Origin: Candidatus Heimdallarchaeota archaeon
GTDB taxonomy: Archaea > Asgardarchaeota > Heimdallarchaeia > Hodarchaeales > Hodarchaeaceae
NCBI GenBank assembly: GCA_011364965.1
Contig: RDOB01000002.1
Coordinates: forward strand, 1-64,000
Reading direction: 5' to 3'
Length of the DNA stretch: 64,000 nucleotides
The notes under the pieces are model-generated. The model was not told where the DNA came from, made no database searches, and worked only from the letters and a program-made list of their open reading frames with translations. The position numbers and the translations under genes were made by a program. Below, piece by piece: positions 1 to 8,948 of the stretch. Position 1 is the first letter of the stretch; each line of letters starts with the position of its first letter.

Positions 1-1
1 T

Positions 2-571
2 GCTCTTGTTAATGGATTAGGACTTTCGCTACTTCTACCGATTTCTGCACTGTTTTTAGAGGATTTTTATCTTCTAGATCCTGGGGATATCGCTCTGATT
101 ATAGGTGTGATTGGGGTCTTCTCTCTCTTCGGGGCACCAGCGGGTGGATGGATAAGTGACAATTTAGGGAAAAAAATTACTGTTTGGAGTACAGGGATAC
201 TTGGTGGCATCTTAATGTTAGTAATGGGTTTCCAGATGCCTCTCTTAGTTTTAATTTTCCTCTTTACTCTAAGAAGATTCTTCTTTAGTATCCTGTCTCC
301 CTCTTTTAGATCATTGCAAAGCGTTTTAACTCCCGAAGCGGTTCGTGGAAAAGAATTTGGAGTTGTTCAAGCAGCGAACAATCTTGGTTCAAGTTTTGGC
401 CCAATTCTAGGTGGTTATCTATATGATATCTTCCTTTCAAGCAATTTTGTAGTCGGATCTTTCCTGTTCTTCGGTGGTGGGGTTCCTTTTGCAGTTTCTG
501 GACTTTTAGCAATTCTAGCAATGGTTTTCGTACTACTTTTTATAAAAGAAAAACCCGTTATTGATCCATAA
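2..571 (+). CDS. MFS transporter, C-terminal part (5' end outside window)
   Basis: The reading frame is open from the first bases of the window, so the gene starts upstream. About 189 residues remain. They contain several hydrophobic membrane segments and, near residue 47, the loop GGWISDNLGKK. This matches the conserved cytoplasmic loop motif of major facilitator superfamily permeases (G-x3-D-x2-G-K/R-K). The fragment should therefore be roughly the second half of a 12-helix transporter. The substrate cannot be read from this piece. It ends with a short hydrophilic tail and TAA, and faces a convergent thiolase gene across a hairpin. The family call is fairly safe; everything beyond it is open. 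Confidence 0.75.
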   Translation, partial: ALVNGLGLSLLLPISALFLEDFYLLDPGDIALIIGVIGVFSLFGAPAGGWISDNLGKKITVWSTGILGGILMLVMGFQMPLLVLIFLFTLRRFFFSILSPSFRSLQSVLTPEAVRGKEFGVVQAANNLGSSFGPILGGYLYDIFLSSNFVVGSFLFFGGGVPFAVSGLLAILAMVFVLLFIKEKPVIDP

Positions 572-587
572 ACCACTTAAAATGTCA

Positions 588-613
588 AAGGAAGAATGTG
601 GTCATTCTTCCTT
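588..613. terminator. 11-bp perfect hairpin between convergent genes
   Basis: The arm AAGGAAGAATG at 588-598 is exactly repaired by CATTCTTCCTT at 603-613 with a 4-base loop. It lies between the stop codons of the MFS gene and the thiolase gene, which converge, and is followed by a T-rich stretch on the plus strand. It could end transcripts from either side. Archaeal termination usually depends on T-tracts, so the role of the stem is inferred. Confidence 0.55.
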
Positions 614-616
614 ATT

Positions 617-1795
617 TTATCTCTCAATAACCATAGTCATTGCTTCTCCACCCCCAAGGCAGATTGTTGCTAAGCCTCTTTTTCCGTTCCTTTTAACTAA
701 TTCATGATACAAGGTTACAATGATCCTTGAACCTGAGCAACCAAGGGGATGTCCAAGGGCAACAGCTCCTCCATTTACGTTGAATTTTTCATCCGGAATG
801 TTAAAACTATTTCTTACGGCACAGCTGGCTGATGCAAACGCTTCATTATGTTCAATCAGATCAAAGTCTTTAATTGAAAAGCCAGTCTTTGCAAAAAGCT
901 GTTTAACTCCTTCTACTGGTGCTTCCATTACCCATTCGGGACGAGTTGCATTTGTATTATAGGGGCCGATTTTAGCTAAGATTGGTATTCCTTTTTCTTT
1001 TGCAAAATCTTCTGACATCACTACTACAGCGCTTGCCCCATCAGATATTTGAGATGCATTTCCTGCTGTTATTTTTCCATCTTTTTTAAATACTGGTGGT
1101 AATTTGCTTAAAGCTTCTATATTTGTGTCTGATCTGATCCCCTCATCCTTTTCAATTAAGATTGTTCCTTTTTTTCGATCTTTTAATTCTACTGGTACGA
1201 TTTCATCTTTAAATTTACCTTGTTGGGAGGCTTCATGTGCACGTTTATGAGATCTACAAGCAAATTCATCCATTTCTTGACGAGAAATATTAAATCTTTC
1301 TGCTATAATGTCACCAGTATTCCCCATTGCCATATCATTATAGATATCATACAGACCATCGCGATACATTGCATCGAATACTTGACTATTACCGAATCGA
1401 TATCCTTGGCGGCCATTCATTAATAAATAAGGTGACATGGTCATATTTTCCGTTCCACCTGCAACCACTACTTGCATATCCCCAAGCTTAATCATTTGTG
1501 CAGCCCACATAATTGCTGCCATACCGGACCCACAGACTTTATTTACTGTGATTGCCCCAGTAGAATACGGGAGATCGGCATAAATTGCACATTGTCTAGC
1601 GGTATTTTGTGCACACCCCGCTTGAATTACTTGTCCCATAATTACATGATTAACTTCGTTTGAGTCAATTTTAGATCTCAGAATCGCGTTCCTAATTGCA
1701 ATAGCACCTAGATTGGCGGCTGAGAAATTGGAAAACGCTCCCATCAGTTTACCCATGGGAGTTCTGACTAGTGACGTTATAACTGCTGAATTCAA
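617..1795 (-). CDS. Thiolase (acetyl-CoA acetyltransferase family)
   Basis: Catalyses thiolytic cleavage of 3-ketoacyl-CoA or condensation of acetyl-CoA units in the cytosol. Hallmarks are visible: the nucleophile region NKVCGSGMAAI with its active-site Cys, the NEAFAS motif, GGAVALGHPLGCSG with the catalytic His, and a C-terminal CLGGGEA with the second catalytic Cys. Length (about 392 residues) is typical. I place the start at TTG 1795 because GAGGTAA lies just upstream at the right distance and the protein then begins at the conserved NSAVITSLVRTP. A TTG at 1840 would add 15 residues with no ribosome site. The acyl-CoA dehydrogenase and ETF genes nearby suggest beta-oxidation, but a biosynthetic acetoacetyl-CoA thiolase (mevalonate pathway) is possible. 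Confidence 0.9.
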   Translation of the reverse strand: MNSAVITSLVRTPMGKLMGAFSNFSAANLGAIAIRNAILRSKIDSNEVNHVIMGQVIQAGCAQNTARQCAIYADLPYSTGAITVNKVCGSGMAAIMWAAQMIKLGDMQVVVAGGTENMTMSPYLLMNGRQGYRFGNSQVFDAMYRDGLYDIYNDMAMGNTGDIIAERFNISRQEMDEFACRSHKRAHEASQQGKFKDEIVPVELKDRKKGTILIEKDEGIRSDTNIEALSKLPPVFKKDGKITAGNASQISDGASAVVVMSEDFAKEKGIPILAKIGPYNTNATRPEWVMEAPVEGVKQLFAKTGFSIKDFDLIEHNEAFASASCAVRNSFNIPDEKFNVNGGAVALGHPLGCSGSRIIVTLYHELVKRNGKRGLATICLGGGEAMTMVIER

Positions 1796-2323
1796 TGAAT
1801 TTACCTCAAAACTAACTTTATTAAAGCTTCTAGTGCCCAATTCTAGGACAACTAGGTGAAATTAGTCCTAACCTAACGATGAAATAAAGGTGAATCCTTA
1901 TCTTAGGCATCTATTTGTAATTAAGAATAAATTTATTAGAATTAGCATTAGAGTAAATTATCCTATAATCTCCTTAAAATAAATGACCTTCTGTTAATCA
2001 TCAATGAAACACAGAAGAGATTGGGAGTAGGAAATTTTTTATTATTTAGCTATTTTAATGCAATTAGATTCTATTCTAATATAGTTTGACAATGTTCTCT
2101 TCATCAAATCCTATACTATATGAGATTCATTCCAGAAGCTTCTTAAGGTGAATAATCTATTCCATTTCTATCTTCTTTATCTAAAGCTAGGAAAAGGAGT
2201 ACATTTATAAAGATGAATTTCGCTAAGTGACGAAACTAAACTCTAATTCATTTTTATAAAATAAATTGTACAATTTATAGCTTTAGAGGTCGGGATTAAA
2301 ACTCAAGATTAAGTGATCACGGA
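1796..2323. other. AT-rich divergent intergenic region
   Basis: This 528-bp gap separates the divergent thiolase and small-GTPase genes, so it should carry both promoters. Toward the GTPase there are two TATA-like stretches, near 2203-2211 (ATTTATAAA) and 2250-2262 (TTTTTATAAAATA), and an 18-bp palindrome listed separately. I see no convincing open frame, tRNA or repeat array in it. Confidence 0.5.
2261..2278. promoter_or_regulatory. 18-bp perfect palindrome upstream of small GTPase gene
   Basis: ATAAATTGTACAATTTAT is identical to its own reverse complement. It overlaps the downstream edge of a TATA-like stretch (2250-2262) and ends 45 bases before the GTPase start codon. That is a typical place for a dimeric repressor to block TBP/TFB or polymerase. 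The sequence is seen directly; the operator role is inferred. Confidence 0.45.
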
Positions 2324-3013
2324 ATGAGTAGTAGTAGAGGAACGTCTCGCGGAGGTATTGCAGGCCAAAAGCTCCGTGCCAAGATTGTTTTAATAGGTGA
2401 CGGCGGGGTTGGTAAAACAGCTTTACGGCGCGCCTATTTAGGCGAGGGTTTTAAAACTGAGTACCTTATGACTATAGGAGCCGATTTCGCAAGCAAAGAT
2501 GTAACAGTATATTATCCAGAAACGAAAGAAACTTATGATTTGAAACTTCAAATCTGGGATCTTGCTGGCCAGCCCCGTTTCAAGGCTGTTCGCGATTTAT
2601 ATTACCGTGGTGCTATTGGAGCTCTCTGTTTTTTTGATATTACCAATCAAGAGTCATACATGAACTTAGTTGAATGGATTCAAAGTTTTTGGAATTTGAA
2701 TGGGCACGGGAAGCAATCACTTATCATTGTAGGCGCAAAATGCGATCTTAGAGATAATCCTGCGTTTCCAGCTCAGGTTTCTGCCCATTATGGAAAAGAG
2801 TATGCTGCTGAACTCACCAAGATGCTTAAACACAAGTACGGATTCACTGTTCACTATTTGGAAACATCTGCTAAGGATGATATTAATGTAGAAGAGGCAT
2901 TCAAACTCCTTGCCTTGGAAATTATATCAAGTTATTATTTCCAAGAAAAAAAAAGGAATGACAGGAAAACTAGTCAAAAAAAAATGATAACGGATCAAAT
3001 TCGGTCTAAGTAA
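2324..3013 (+). CDS. Ras/Rab-like small GTPase
   Basis: A 229-residue small GTPase of the expanded Asgard Ras-superfamily set. The P-loop GDGGVGKT is at residues 25-32, the switch I Thr (T50 in TIGAD) and switch II DLAGQ at 79-83 follow, and G5 ETSAK is at 180-184. The G4 motif reads AKCD (138-141), not NKxD, keeping Lys and Asp but losing the Asn. A Ser/Gly-rich N-terminal tail of about 18 residues precedes the fold, and a basic tail ends the protein. There is no C-terminal Cys for prenylation, so membrane attachment would need another route. No clear ribosome site precedes the ATG, so a short-leader or leaderless message is possible. Its partner processes are unknown; it stands alone. Confidence 0.93.
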   Translation: MSSSRGTSRGGIAGQKLRAKIVLIGDGGVGKTALRRAYLGEGFKTEYLMTIGADFASKDVTVYYPETKETYDLKLQIWDLAGQPRFKAVRDLYYRGAIGALCFFDITNQESYMNLVEWIQSFWNLNGHGKQSLIIVGAKCDLRDNPAFPAQVSAHYGKEYAAELTKMLKHKYGFTVHYLETSAKDDINVEEAFKLLALEIISSYYFQEKKRNDRKTSQKKMITDQIRSK

Positions 3014-3292
3014 CCTTTTTTTCCTTGGTTCTTTTGCTTTTCACTACCTATCTGAAATGTTTTCACATTCTTAACCAAAAATCAAAATAAAGAATATATT
3101 CAAGTTTCTTCTAAAAAACACCTTTTATACGTTCTATTGGTTCTATCTATAAATTCGGACTTTATTATATCTACATTTTTTTTGGGGTTTTTTGTAATTA
3201 TTTTTTGGACAGAACATAACCCCATAAGAATTTTATGAGGGTAACTCTTTTGTCGAATATAATTTTCTAAGCTGTGTCAGGTTGAAATGTAA

Positions 3293-4522
3293 ATGAAACA
3301 AATCATGAAGATATTGAATAATTATAGTTTTAACAAGGAGGAGCAAGAACAAAATCAAATGATTCTTGATATGGTTTTTGAACTTGCTATGAATGAAATT
3401 ATTGAGAAAGAACAAGACTGGGATGAGGAGGGTGCCAAATTCGATCCTGAGACCAAAAAAGTTTATTATCCTTCAGGTATGATGGATCTTTATAAGAAAT
3501 GCCAACAGAATGACCTATTCTCAATAATTGTCCCTGAGAAGTATAATGGTTTTGAACTTAGCTATACGCTGTGGACCGCATTAATTGAAATTATGGCTCG
3601 TGCATCTCTTGCGTTTTCAATGTTTTTCCCTAGTCAAGGATTAAATATTGAAATAATCAAAAATTTCGGTACACCCGAAGCAAAGGAAAAATATCTTCCT
3701 TTACTTGGCAGTGGAGATGCTATTGGAGCAATGGCGTTCTCTGAGCCGAATGCTGGATCAGATATATCTGCTGTTTCAACTAAAGCTGAAAAAGAAGGAA
3801 ATTCATATTATCTAACTGGGAATAAGATTTGGTTGTCCCATGGAGGTGCTGCTGGTACCTATATCACTTTTGCAGTTACGGATAAAACAGCAGGTCCTAG
3901 AGGACTAAGTGCATTTATTATTGATCCAAAAATCGCTGGTGATGCTCTCGAAGTTGTACGGATCGAAGAAAAAATGGGATTACACGGATCAATAACTTCA
4001 CAGGTCGCTTTAGATCGTGCAGAGGTTCCTAAGGAAAACCTTTTAGGAGCTGAAAACGATGGATTTCGATTGATTTTAGGAAGTTTGGCATCCAGTAGGA
4101 TTGGTATAGCTGCACAAGCAGTTGGTATAATGGAAACTGCTCTTCAAGAAAGTATTAATTATTCCTTGCAACGTACGCAGTTCGGAAAACCCATTGGACA
4201 TCATCAAGCGATTTCATTTAAATTAGCTGATATGGCAAGCCTTGTTCACCAGTCTAGACTTCTCTATCTAGATACAGCTCAAATGAAACATCGTGGAGAG
4301 GATACACGCGTTGAATCTTCTGTTGCAAAGTATGCTACAACTGAAGCTGCCCAAAGTGTGACATATCATGCAGTTCAAATTCATGGGGGTTATGGATATT
4401 CCCGCGAATATCGAGTTGAACGTTTATTTAGGGATGCTAGAGTTCTAACCATCTATGAGGGAACCTCTGAAATGCAGAAAACAATTATTTCAAGAGGAGC
4501 ATTGTCTCGTGCTGAGAAATAA
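3293..4522 (+). CDS. Acyl-CoA dehydrogenase
   Basis: FAD-dependent acyl-CoA dehydrogenase that oxidises acyl-CoA to trans-2-enoyl-CoA and passes electrons to ETF. The 409-residue protein shows the middle-domain FAD/substrate signature AMAFSEPNAGSD, the RTQFGKPIG stretch of the helical C-domain, QIHGGYGYSREY, and YEGTSEMQK carrying the usual catalytic Glu. The gene is 20 bases upstream of etfB and on the same strand, and etfA and a membrane FeS oxidoreductase follow, so the path dehydrogenase to ETF to membrane quinone is encoded in order. Chain-length preference cannot be read from sequence. Confidence 0.95.
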   Translation: MKQIMKILNNYSFNKEEQEQNQMILDMVFELAMNEIIEKEQDWDEEGAKFDPETKKVYYPSGMMDLYKKCQQNDLFSIIVPEKYNGFELSYTLWTALIEIMARASLAFSMFFPSQGLNIEIIKNFGTPEAKEKYLPLLGSGDAIGAMAFSEPNAGSDISAVSTKAEKEGNSYYLTGNKIWLSHGGAAGTYITFAVTDKTAGPRGLSAFIIDPKIAGDALEVVRIEEKMGLHGSITSQVALDRAEVPKENLLGAENDGFRLILGSLASSRIGIAAQAVGIMETALQESINYSLQRTQFGKPIGHHQAISFKLADMASLVHQSRLLYLDTAQMKHRGEDTRVESSVAKYATTEAAQSVTYHAVQIHGGYGYSREYRVERLFRDARVLTIYEGTSEMQKTIISRGALSRAEK

Positions 4523-4542
4523 AAAGTTTTTGAGGTGAAAAT

Positions 4543-5343
4543 ATGAATATATTAGTTTTTGTAAAGGCAACTATTGATCGTAATGCTCCTCTCGATCCTG
4601 ATGAGATTTTTCCAGGAGATCGAGATGATAAAGCAGATATTATGACCAACAATTACGATAAGCATGCAATAGAGGCAGCTTTACGTATTGTTGAGGAAAA
4701 AGGTGAAGGAAAGGTCACTGCTGTTTGCCTTGGTTCTGATATGGCTGATAAAGTAGTAAAGGAAGCTATAGCTATGGGTTGTCATGGAGCCATAAGGATC
4801 GAGAATTCTGAAACAGAAATAACCAATTTTTTCTCTGTAGCTAAGATATTGGCTGCTGCTGCTAAAAAGATTGGTGAATACGACCTTTTGCTATTTGGAA
4901 TGCAATCCTACGATTTTGGTACTGCAACTATGGCTCCAATGGTATCAGAATTTCTCAATCTCCCTGTTGCGTGCTGGGTTGAAAAAGTGCTAGTTGAAGG
5001 TAACAAATTAAGAGTTGAAAAGGTCATAGAAGGTGGTACGAGATCAATGGAATTACAATTACCAGCTGTTCTAAGTATTGCCAGTACTGGTGACTATGAA
5101 GAACCTCGATATACAAGTGTTCGACGGATTATGACAGCTAGCAAAACAGAAGTACCTGTATGGGAGATAGACGAGCTGAATGTCGGTAATTATGAACCTA
5201 ATGTCAAATTTGATGACATAGAAAAACCTCCTGCTCGTGCAGAGAAGTGTGCCATCTTTAGCGACGGAGATCCAGCAGAAATGGTTAGTGAATTAGTTTC
5301 TACCCTTAAAGATAAGGGATTGAACTTGGGAGCTTTCAAATGA
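4543..5343 (+). CDS. etfB: Electron transfer flavoprotein beta subunit
   Basis: The 266-residue beta subunit of ETF forms a heterodimer with EtfA, accepting electrons from the acyl-CoA dehydrogenase encoded just upstream. The N-terminus MNILVFVKATIDRNAPLDPD, the segment NNYDKHAIEAALRI, and the run TAVCLGSD through AIAMGCHGAIRI are typical of the EtfB/FixA family. The downstream etfA start follows after 11 bases, indicating cotranscription. It could be a simple or a bifurcating ETF. The neighbouring membrane FeS protein favours a role in delivering electrons to quinone. Confidence 0.95.
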   Translation: MNILVFVKATIDRNAPLDPDEIFPGDRDDKADIMTNNYDKHAIEAALRIVEEKGEGKVTAVCLGSDMADKVVKEAIAMGCHGAIRIENSETEITNFFSVAKILAAAAKKIGEYDLLLFGMQSYDFGTATMAPMVSEFLNLPVACWVEKVLVEGNKLRVEKVIEGGTRSMELQLPAVLSIASTGDYEEPRYTSVRRIMTASKTEVPVWEIDELNVGNYEPNVKFDDIEKPPARAEKCAIFSDGDPAEMVSELVSTLKDKGLNLGAFK

Positions 5344-5354
5344 GGTGAAAATAA

Positions 5355-6320
5355 ATGTCGAAGATTCTAATAATAGTTGAAACCGCGAAAGGAAATATCG
5401 TAGGGATTACTAAAGAGTGCATATCAACTGCTAGGCAATTAGCTGTAGATTTATCTGCTGAGCTTGAAGGTGTACTATTAGGACATGAGGTTGCAGATCT
5501 TGCAGTTGAGGCTACAAAATATGGATTGAAAAAGATTTACAAGATTGATGATCCACAGTTAGCTGGAGTGAATATTCTCTATCATACCAGAACATTAGAA
5601 GCTCTCATTAAAGAATTAGATCCTAAGATCGTTATTGCTGGAGCAAGTTTGTATGGTCAAGAGTTAATGCCTAGACTTGCTGCTAGATTTAATAGTGCAA
5701 TGTTTCCTTCTGTGAAAAAGTTGAAAATCGATGGAGATGAGCTTGAAGCTACTCATGCTCTTTTTGAAGAAAAACTTTTTGCAGAAATGGAAGGTGGCTT
5801 GGCAAATCTTAATTTCATTACCGTTGCAAGTGGGAATACTGCTGAAGCAGAACGAGATGACTCTTTGACAGGTGAAATAGCTGAATTTTCCCCAGTAATA
5901 GAAGATAGCGATAGAAGAGAAGTATTTGTAGAGGAAAAGATCGCAAAAGTATCTGTTGATATCACAAAAGCTAAACTTCTGGTCTCAGGTGGCCGGGGTG
6001 TAGGTAGCAAAGAGAAATTCGCGATTATCTTTGAATCTGCTAAACAAATGGGTGGGGAAGTTGGTGCTAGCCGAGCAGCTGTAGATGCAGGTTGGGTACC
6101 CTATGATCATGAGATTGGCCAAACTGGTAAATCAGTTACTCCTGATTTCTATATAGCGTGTGGAATATCTGGTGCTATTCAACATCTTGTAGGAATGCGT
6201 AATTCTAAAACGATTATTGCTATCAATACAGATGAGGAAGCCCCCATTCTAGAAGTAGCTCATTATGCTATCATCGGGGATCTCCACGAAGTTCTACCCG
6301 AGCTAACCAAAAGGATCTGA
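5355..6320 (+). CDS. etfA: Electron transfer flavoprotein alpha subunit
   Basis: A 321-residue EtfA/FixB-type subunit that binds FAD in its C-terminal domain. The characteristic FAD-binding stretch is present: VSGGRGVGSKEKF, ASRAAVDAGWVPYDHEIGQT, GKSVTPDFYIACGISGAIQH and INTDEEAPI. The N-domain resembles that of EtfB, as expected. A GGTGAA ribosome-binding site lies in the 11-base gap after etfB. A T-rich stretch follows the stop (around 6326-6352) and could terminate the acyl-CoA dehydrogenase-etfBA transcript. It stands next to the proposed ETF:quinone oxidoreductase gene at 6634. Confidence 0.95.
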   Translation: MSKILIIVETAKGNIVGITKECISTARQLAVDLSAELEGVLLGHEVADLAVEATKYGLKKIYKIDDPQLAGVNILYHTRTLEALIKELDPKIVIAGASLYGQELMPRLAARFNSAMFPSVKKLKIDGDELEATHALFEEKLFAEMEGGLANLNFITVASGNTAEAERDDSLTGEIAEFSPVIEDSDRREVFVEEKIAKVSVDITKAKLLVSGGRGVGSKEKFAIIFESAKQMGGEVGASRAAVDAGWVPYDHEIGQTGKSVTPDFYIACGISGAIQHLVGMRNSKTIIAINTDEEAPILEVAHYAIIGDLHEVLPELTKRI

Positions 6321-6633
6321 ACTTCTCCTTTCTTCTTTTTTTATTTCTTTAGAGGTCATTATAATTCTTTCATATGCTTATTTTCAGTACAAATTTTGTT
6401 CGTTTTCTCCTCAATTGAATTATTTTACAGTTACTTTTTGGTTATAACCCAATAAGTTGAAATATTACTCGAATGAAGAAGGTTTCAGTTCTTCAATGGC
6501 GATAAAAAGAGGAAATTATTTCTTAATCTGCATATCTGAGCTACTAACATCATAAAAGCAAAAAATTAGCTATAAATTGATTTGAAGAAAGTTTTCCCAT
6601 TATTTCAATAGAAATTGGTCTTAGGGTGTCAAT
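6321..6633. other. Intergenic region after etfA
   Basis: 313 bases. It begins with a pyrimidine-rich, T-rich stretch that could terminate the etf transcript. Near 6569-6580 it carries a TATA-like stretch (AGCTATAAATTG) about 60 bases ahead of the next start, and GGGTG about 7 bases before that start. I see no other gene or repeat. Confidence 0.45.
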
Positions 6634-8853
6634 ATGATACAAGAAATTCTCATGATTTTACAAGATTGGTTTTGGACCGCTGGAAGAGATGCATACTGGC
6701 CTCGTGGTATCGAAATTTATGGTGCACAAGTTGGATTCTTAGTTTATATTAGTGCATTGATTGCTATTTTTGCTGTTCTGATTGGAATCTACCGAGGGAT
6801 GAGAGTATGGTTCCATGGAAAATATGATAAAGAAAATCAAGGATTTTTATCTTTTTTATTTTCATTAATCAAGAGAGCACTCAAAAACCTCTTCTCGCTA
6901 TCTTTACCGAAACGTTTGTATTATCTTATCGGAACAGGAATAACCAAACGTAAAAGTATGCCTTGGATAAGTTTCATTGTGCATTCTATGATTATGCTAG
7001 GCTTTCTGGGCACAATTATTGCCACATTGATCTCCACCTCGCATGAATACCTATTTGCGGAGGAACTACTTGTAGGCCCGTTATATATTGCATTTTCTTT
7101 TGCAGTTGATCTAGCGGGATTATTGCTATTCATAGGAACTCTACTTGCAATAGCTCGTCGATATCTTCGTGAAAGAGATTTTTATCCAAGAGCAGGCCTT
7201 GAGGATATGTTTTTATTGTTCCTTCTATTTTGGGTTAGCATTTCTGGATTTTTCATGGAAGCTAGCCGCATTTTATATGGATTAAACAATGTACCTATCA
7301 CTATTCATCATACAGGGGTTATCTTAACTAATATTGATTTTGAAATCTTCTCTTTTATCGGTTATCCTTTAGCTCTAGTCCTACGAGCAATATTCAATCC
7401 TGTAAATTCTCAAATATTTGCAGTGCATCTTTTTTTCTATTTGTCTCACTTATTGGTAGCTTTTACTGGTGCTGCATATCTAGCATATGGAAAATTTTTC
7501 CATATTGGAGTAGGATTAGCAAATATTGTTCTTAATGACATGGAAACTCCCAAAGGAAAATTAACATTCAACTCTGATGGAATTACCAAGATAGAGGATT
7601 TCACGTTTCTGCAACTCTTTGAAGCTTCTGCTTGTATGAAATGTCATTTTTGTCATAACTATTGTCCAGCACAGGACACTGGGGAACCTCTTTCTCCTCT
7701 AAAGGTCGTTCAGGATGTAAAGAATTGGGGAAAGAAGCAATATGGATTTATAAGATCTAGGAAAAATGTTCCTATTCTAGGGGAGAATCAAGAAAAATCT
7801 GGTTTAACAGAAGAGGTTTTATGGGCATGCGTAACATGTTATGCATGTGTAAATTCTTGTCCCCATTTAATTAAACATGTAAATATGATCGTAGGAATGC
7901 GTGCAGCCTTGATTGAGGAAGGATGTGTTCCTGGAACCTATACAACAATGCTAGAAAGCGTATATAATTATGGAAATATCTGGAACCAACCAAAGCGAGA
8001 CCGTATTAACTGGTTGAAAGAGGGAAATTTACCCAAAATCAAAGACTCCGATACCAAATTGCTTTGGTTACCTGGCGATACTTTGGCTTATGATCCTAGA
8101 AACCAGCGTGTGGCTCGTGCGACCTATGAAATTTTTCAAAGGGCAGGATTGGATTACGGAACCTTTGGTGATGCGGAGAAGAACGATGGGAACGAGATGC
8201 GACGCTTAGGAGAAGAAGCATTATTCCAGATGTTAGCAGAGGAAAATATTAAAATGTTCAAAAAGCGAGATGTCAAGAGAATCGTTTGTTCGTCTCCACA
8301 TGCTTTCAATACAATCAAGAATGAGTATTCTGAGTTTGGTGGGAATTTTGATGTTGTTCATATCTCTCAACTGATATTAGAATTAATAGAGGATGGAAGA
8401 ATAAAATTTACAAAAAAATTGAATTATGATATTACTTATCATGATCCCTGCTACTTGGGACGATATAATAATGTCTATGAGGCTCCGAGAAAAATCCTAG
8501 GGAAATTATTAGGTGTTCGCATGAAAGAAATGCCTCAGAATCGTAAATTTTCTTATTGTTGTGGCGGAGGAGGTGGAGGAATGTTTCGCGAGACGCCTGA
8601 ATGGGTTAAAACCCGTATTTCGGAAAAACGCGTCATTGAAGCAAAAGGAACATTAGACTCGATCAATGAAGTAAATGGAGAAACCGTAAAGGCTCAAAAG
8701 GTTTTAGTAACAGCCTGTCCATTCTGTACAAGCATGTTAACTGATGCAACAAAAACACAGCAGTTAGAACAAGACATCATTGTCAAGGATATTGTTGAAC
8801 TTGTCCTTGAATCAATGGGTGATCTACCTTTTTCAACCTATAGTTTCACTTAG
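6634..8853 (+). CDS. Membrane FeS oxidoreductase, probable ETF:quinone oxidoreductase (EMO/HdrD-like)
   Basis: A 739-residue fusion of a membrane cytochrome-like anchor and a heterodisulfide-reductase-D-like soluble part. Roughly residues 1-300 hold several transmembrane helices resembling the nitrate reductase gamma/HdrE-type anchor, with histidines that could hold haem. Two [4Fe-4S] motifs follow, CMKCHFCHNYCP at 334-345 and CVTCYACVNSCP at 399-410. Two CCG-type regions then appear, HDPCYLGR with YCCGGGGGG near 642, and ACPFCTS near the end. In bacteria, proteins of this build next to etfAB act as ETF:(methyl)menaquinone oxidoreductases. Placement after etfA supports that here. It would reoxidise ETF and reduce membrane quinone; a heterodisulfide-type substrate is the alternative. 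Confidence 0.85.
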   Translation: MIQEILMILQDWFWTAGRDAYWPRGIEIYGAQVGFLVYISALIAIFAVLIGIYRGMRVWFHGKYDKENQGFLSFLFSLIKRALKNLFSLSLPKRLYYLIGTGITKRKSMPWISFIVHSMIMLGFLGTIIATLISTSHEYLFAEELLVGPLYIAFSFAVDLAGLLLFIGTLLAIARRYLRERDFYPRAGLEDMFLLFLLFWVSISGFFMEASRILYGLNNVPITIHHTGVILTNIDFEIFSFIGYPLALVLRAIFNPVNSQIFAVHLFFYLSHLLVAFTGAAYLAYGKFFHIGVGLANIVLNDMETPKGKLTFNSDGITKIEDFTFLQLFEASACMKCHFCHNYCPAQDTGEPLSPLKVVQDVKNWGKKQYGFIRSRKNVPILGENQEKSGLTEEVLWACVTCYACVNSCPHLIKHVNMIVGMRAALIEEGCVPGTYTTMLESVYNYGNIWNQPKRDRINWLKEGNLPKIKDSDTKLLWLPGDTLAYDPRNQRVARATYEIFQRAGLDYGTFGDAEKNDGNEMRRLGEEALFQMLAEENIKMFKKRDVKRIVCSSPHAFNTIKNEYSEFGGNFDVVHISQLILELIEDGRIKFTKKLNYDITYHDPCYLGRYNNVYEAPRKILGKLLGVRMKEMPQNRKFSYCCGGGGGGMFRETPEWVKTRISEKRVIEAKGTLDSINEVNGETVKAQKVLVTACPFCTSMLTDATKTQQLEQDIIVKDIVELVLESMGDLPFSTYSFT

Positions 8854-8948
8854 CTTTCTCGTCTTTCTATTTCCCCAATGAACATCTTGGAAAAATTCAA
8901 AAAATCTCTTTCTTATAAAATATAAGAACATTTTTTAAGGCGATAGGA

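Noticed and set aside
720..962. Frames opposite the thiolase gene
   Set aside because: Fully inside a well-supported gene on the other strand, with no motif or independent start signal.
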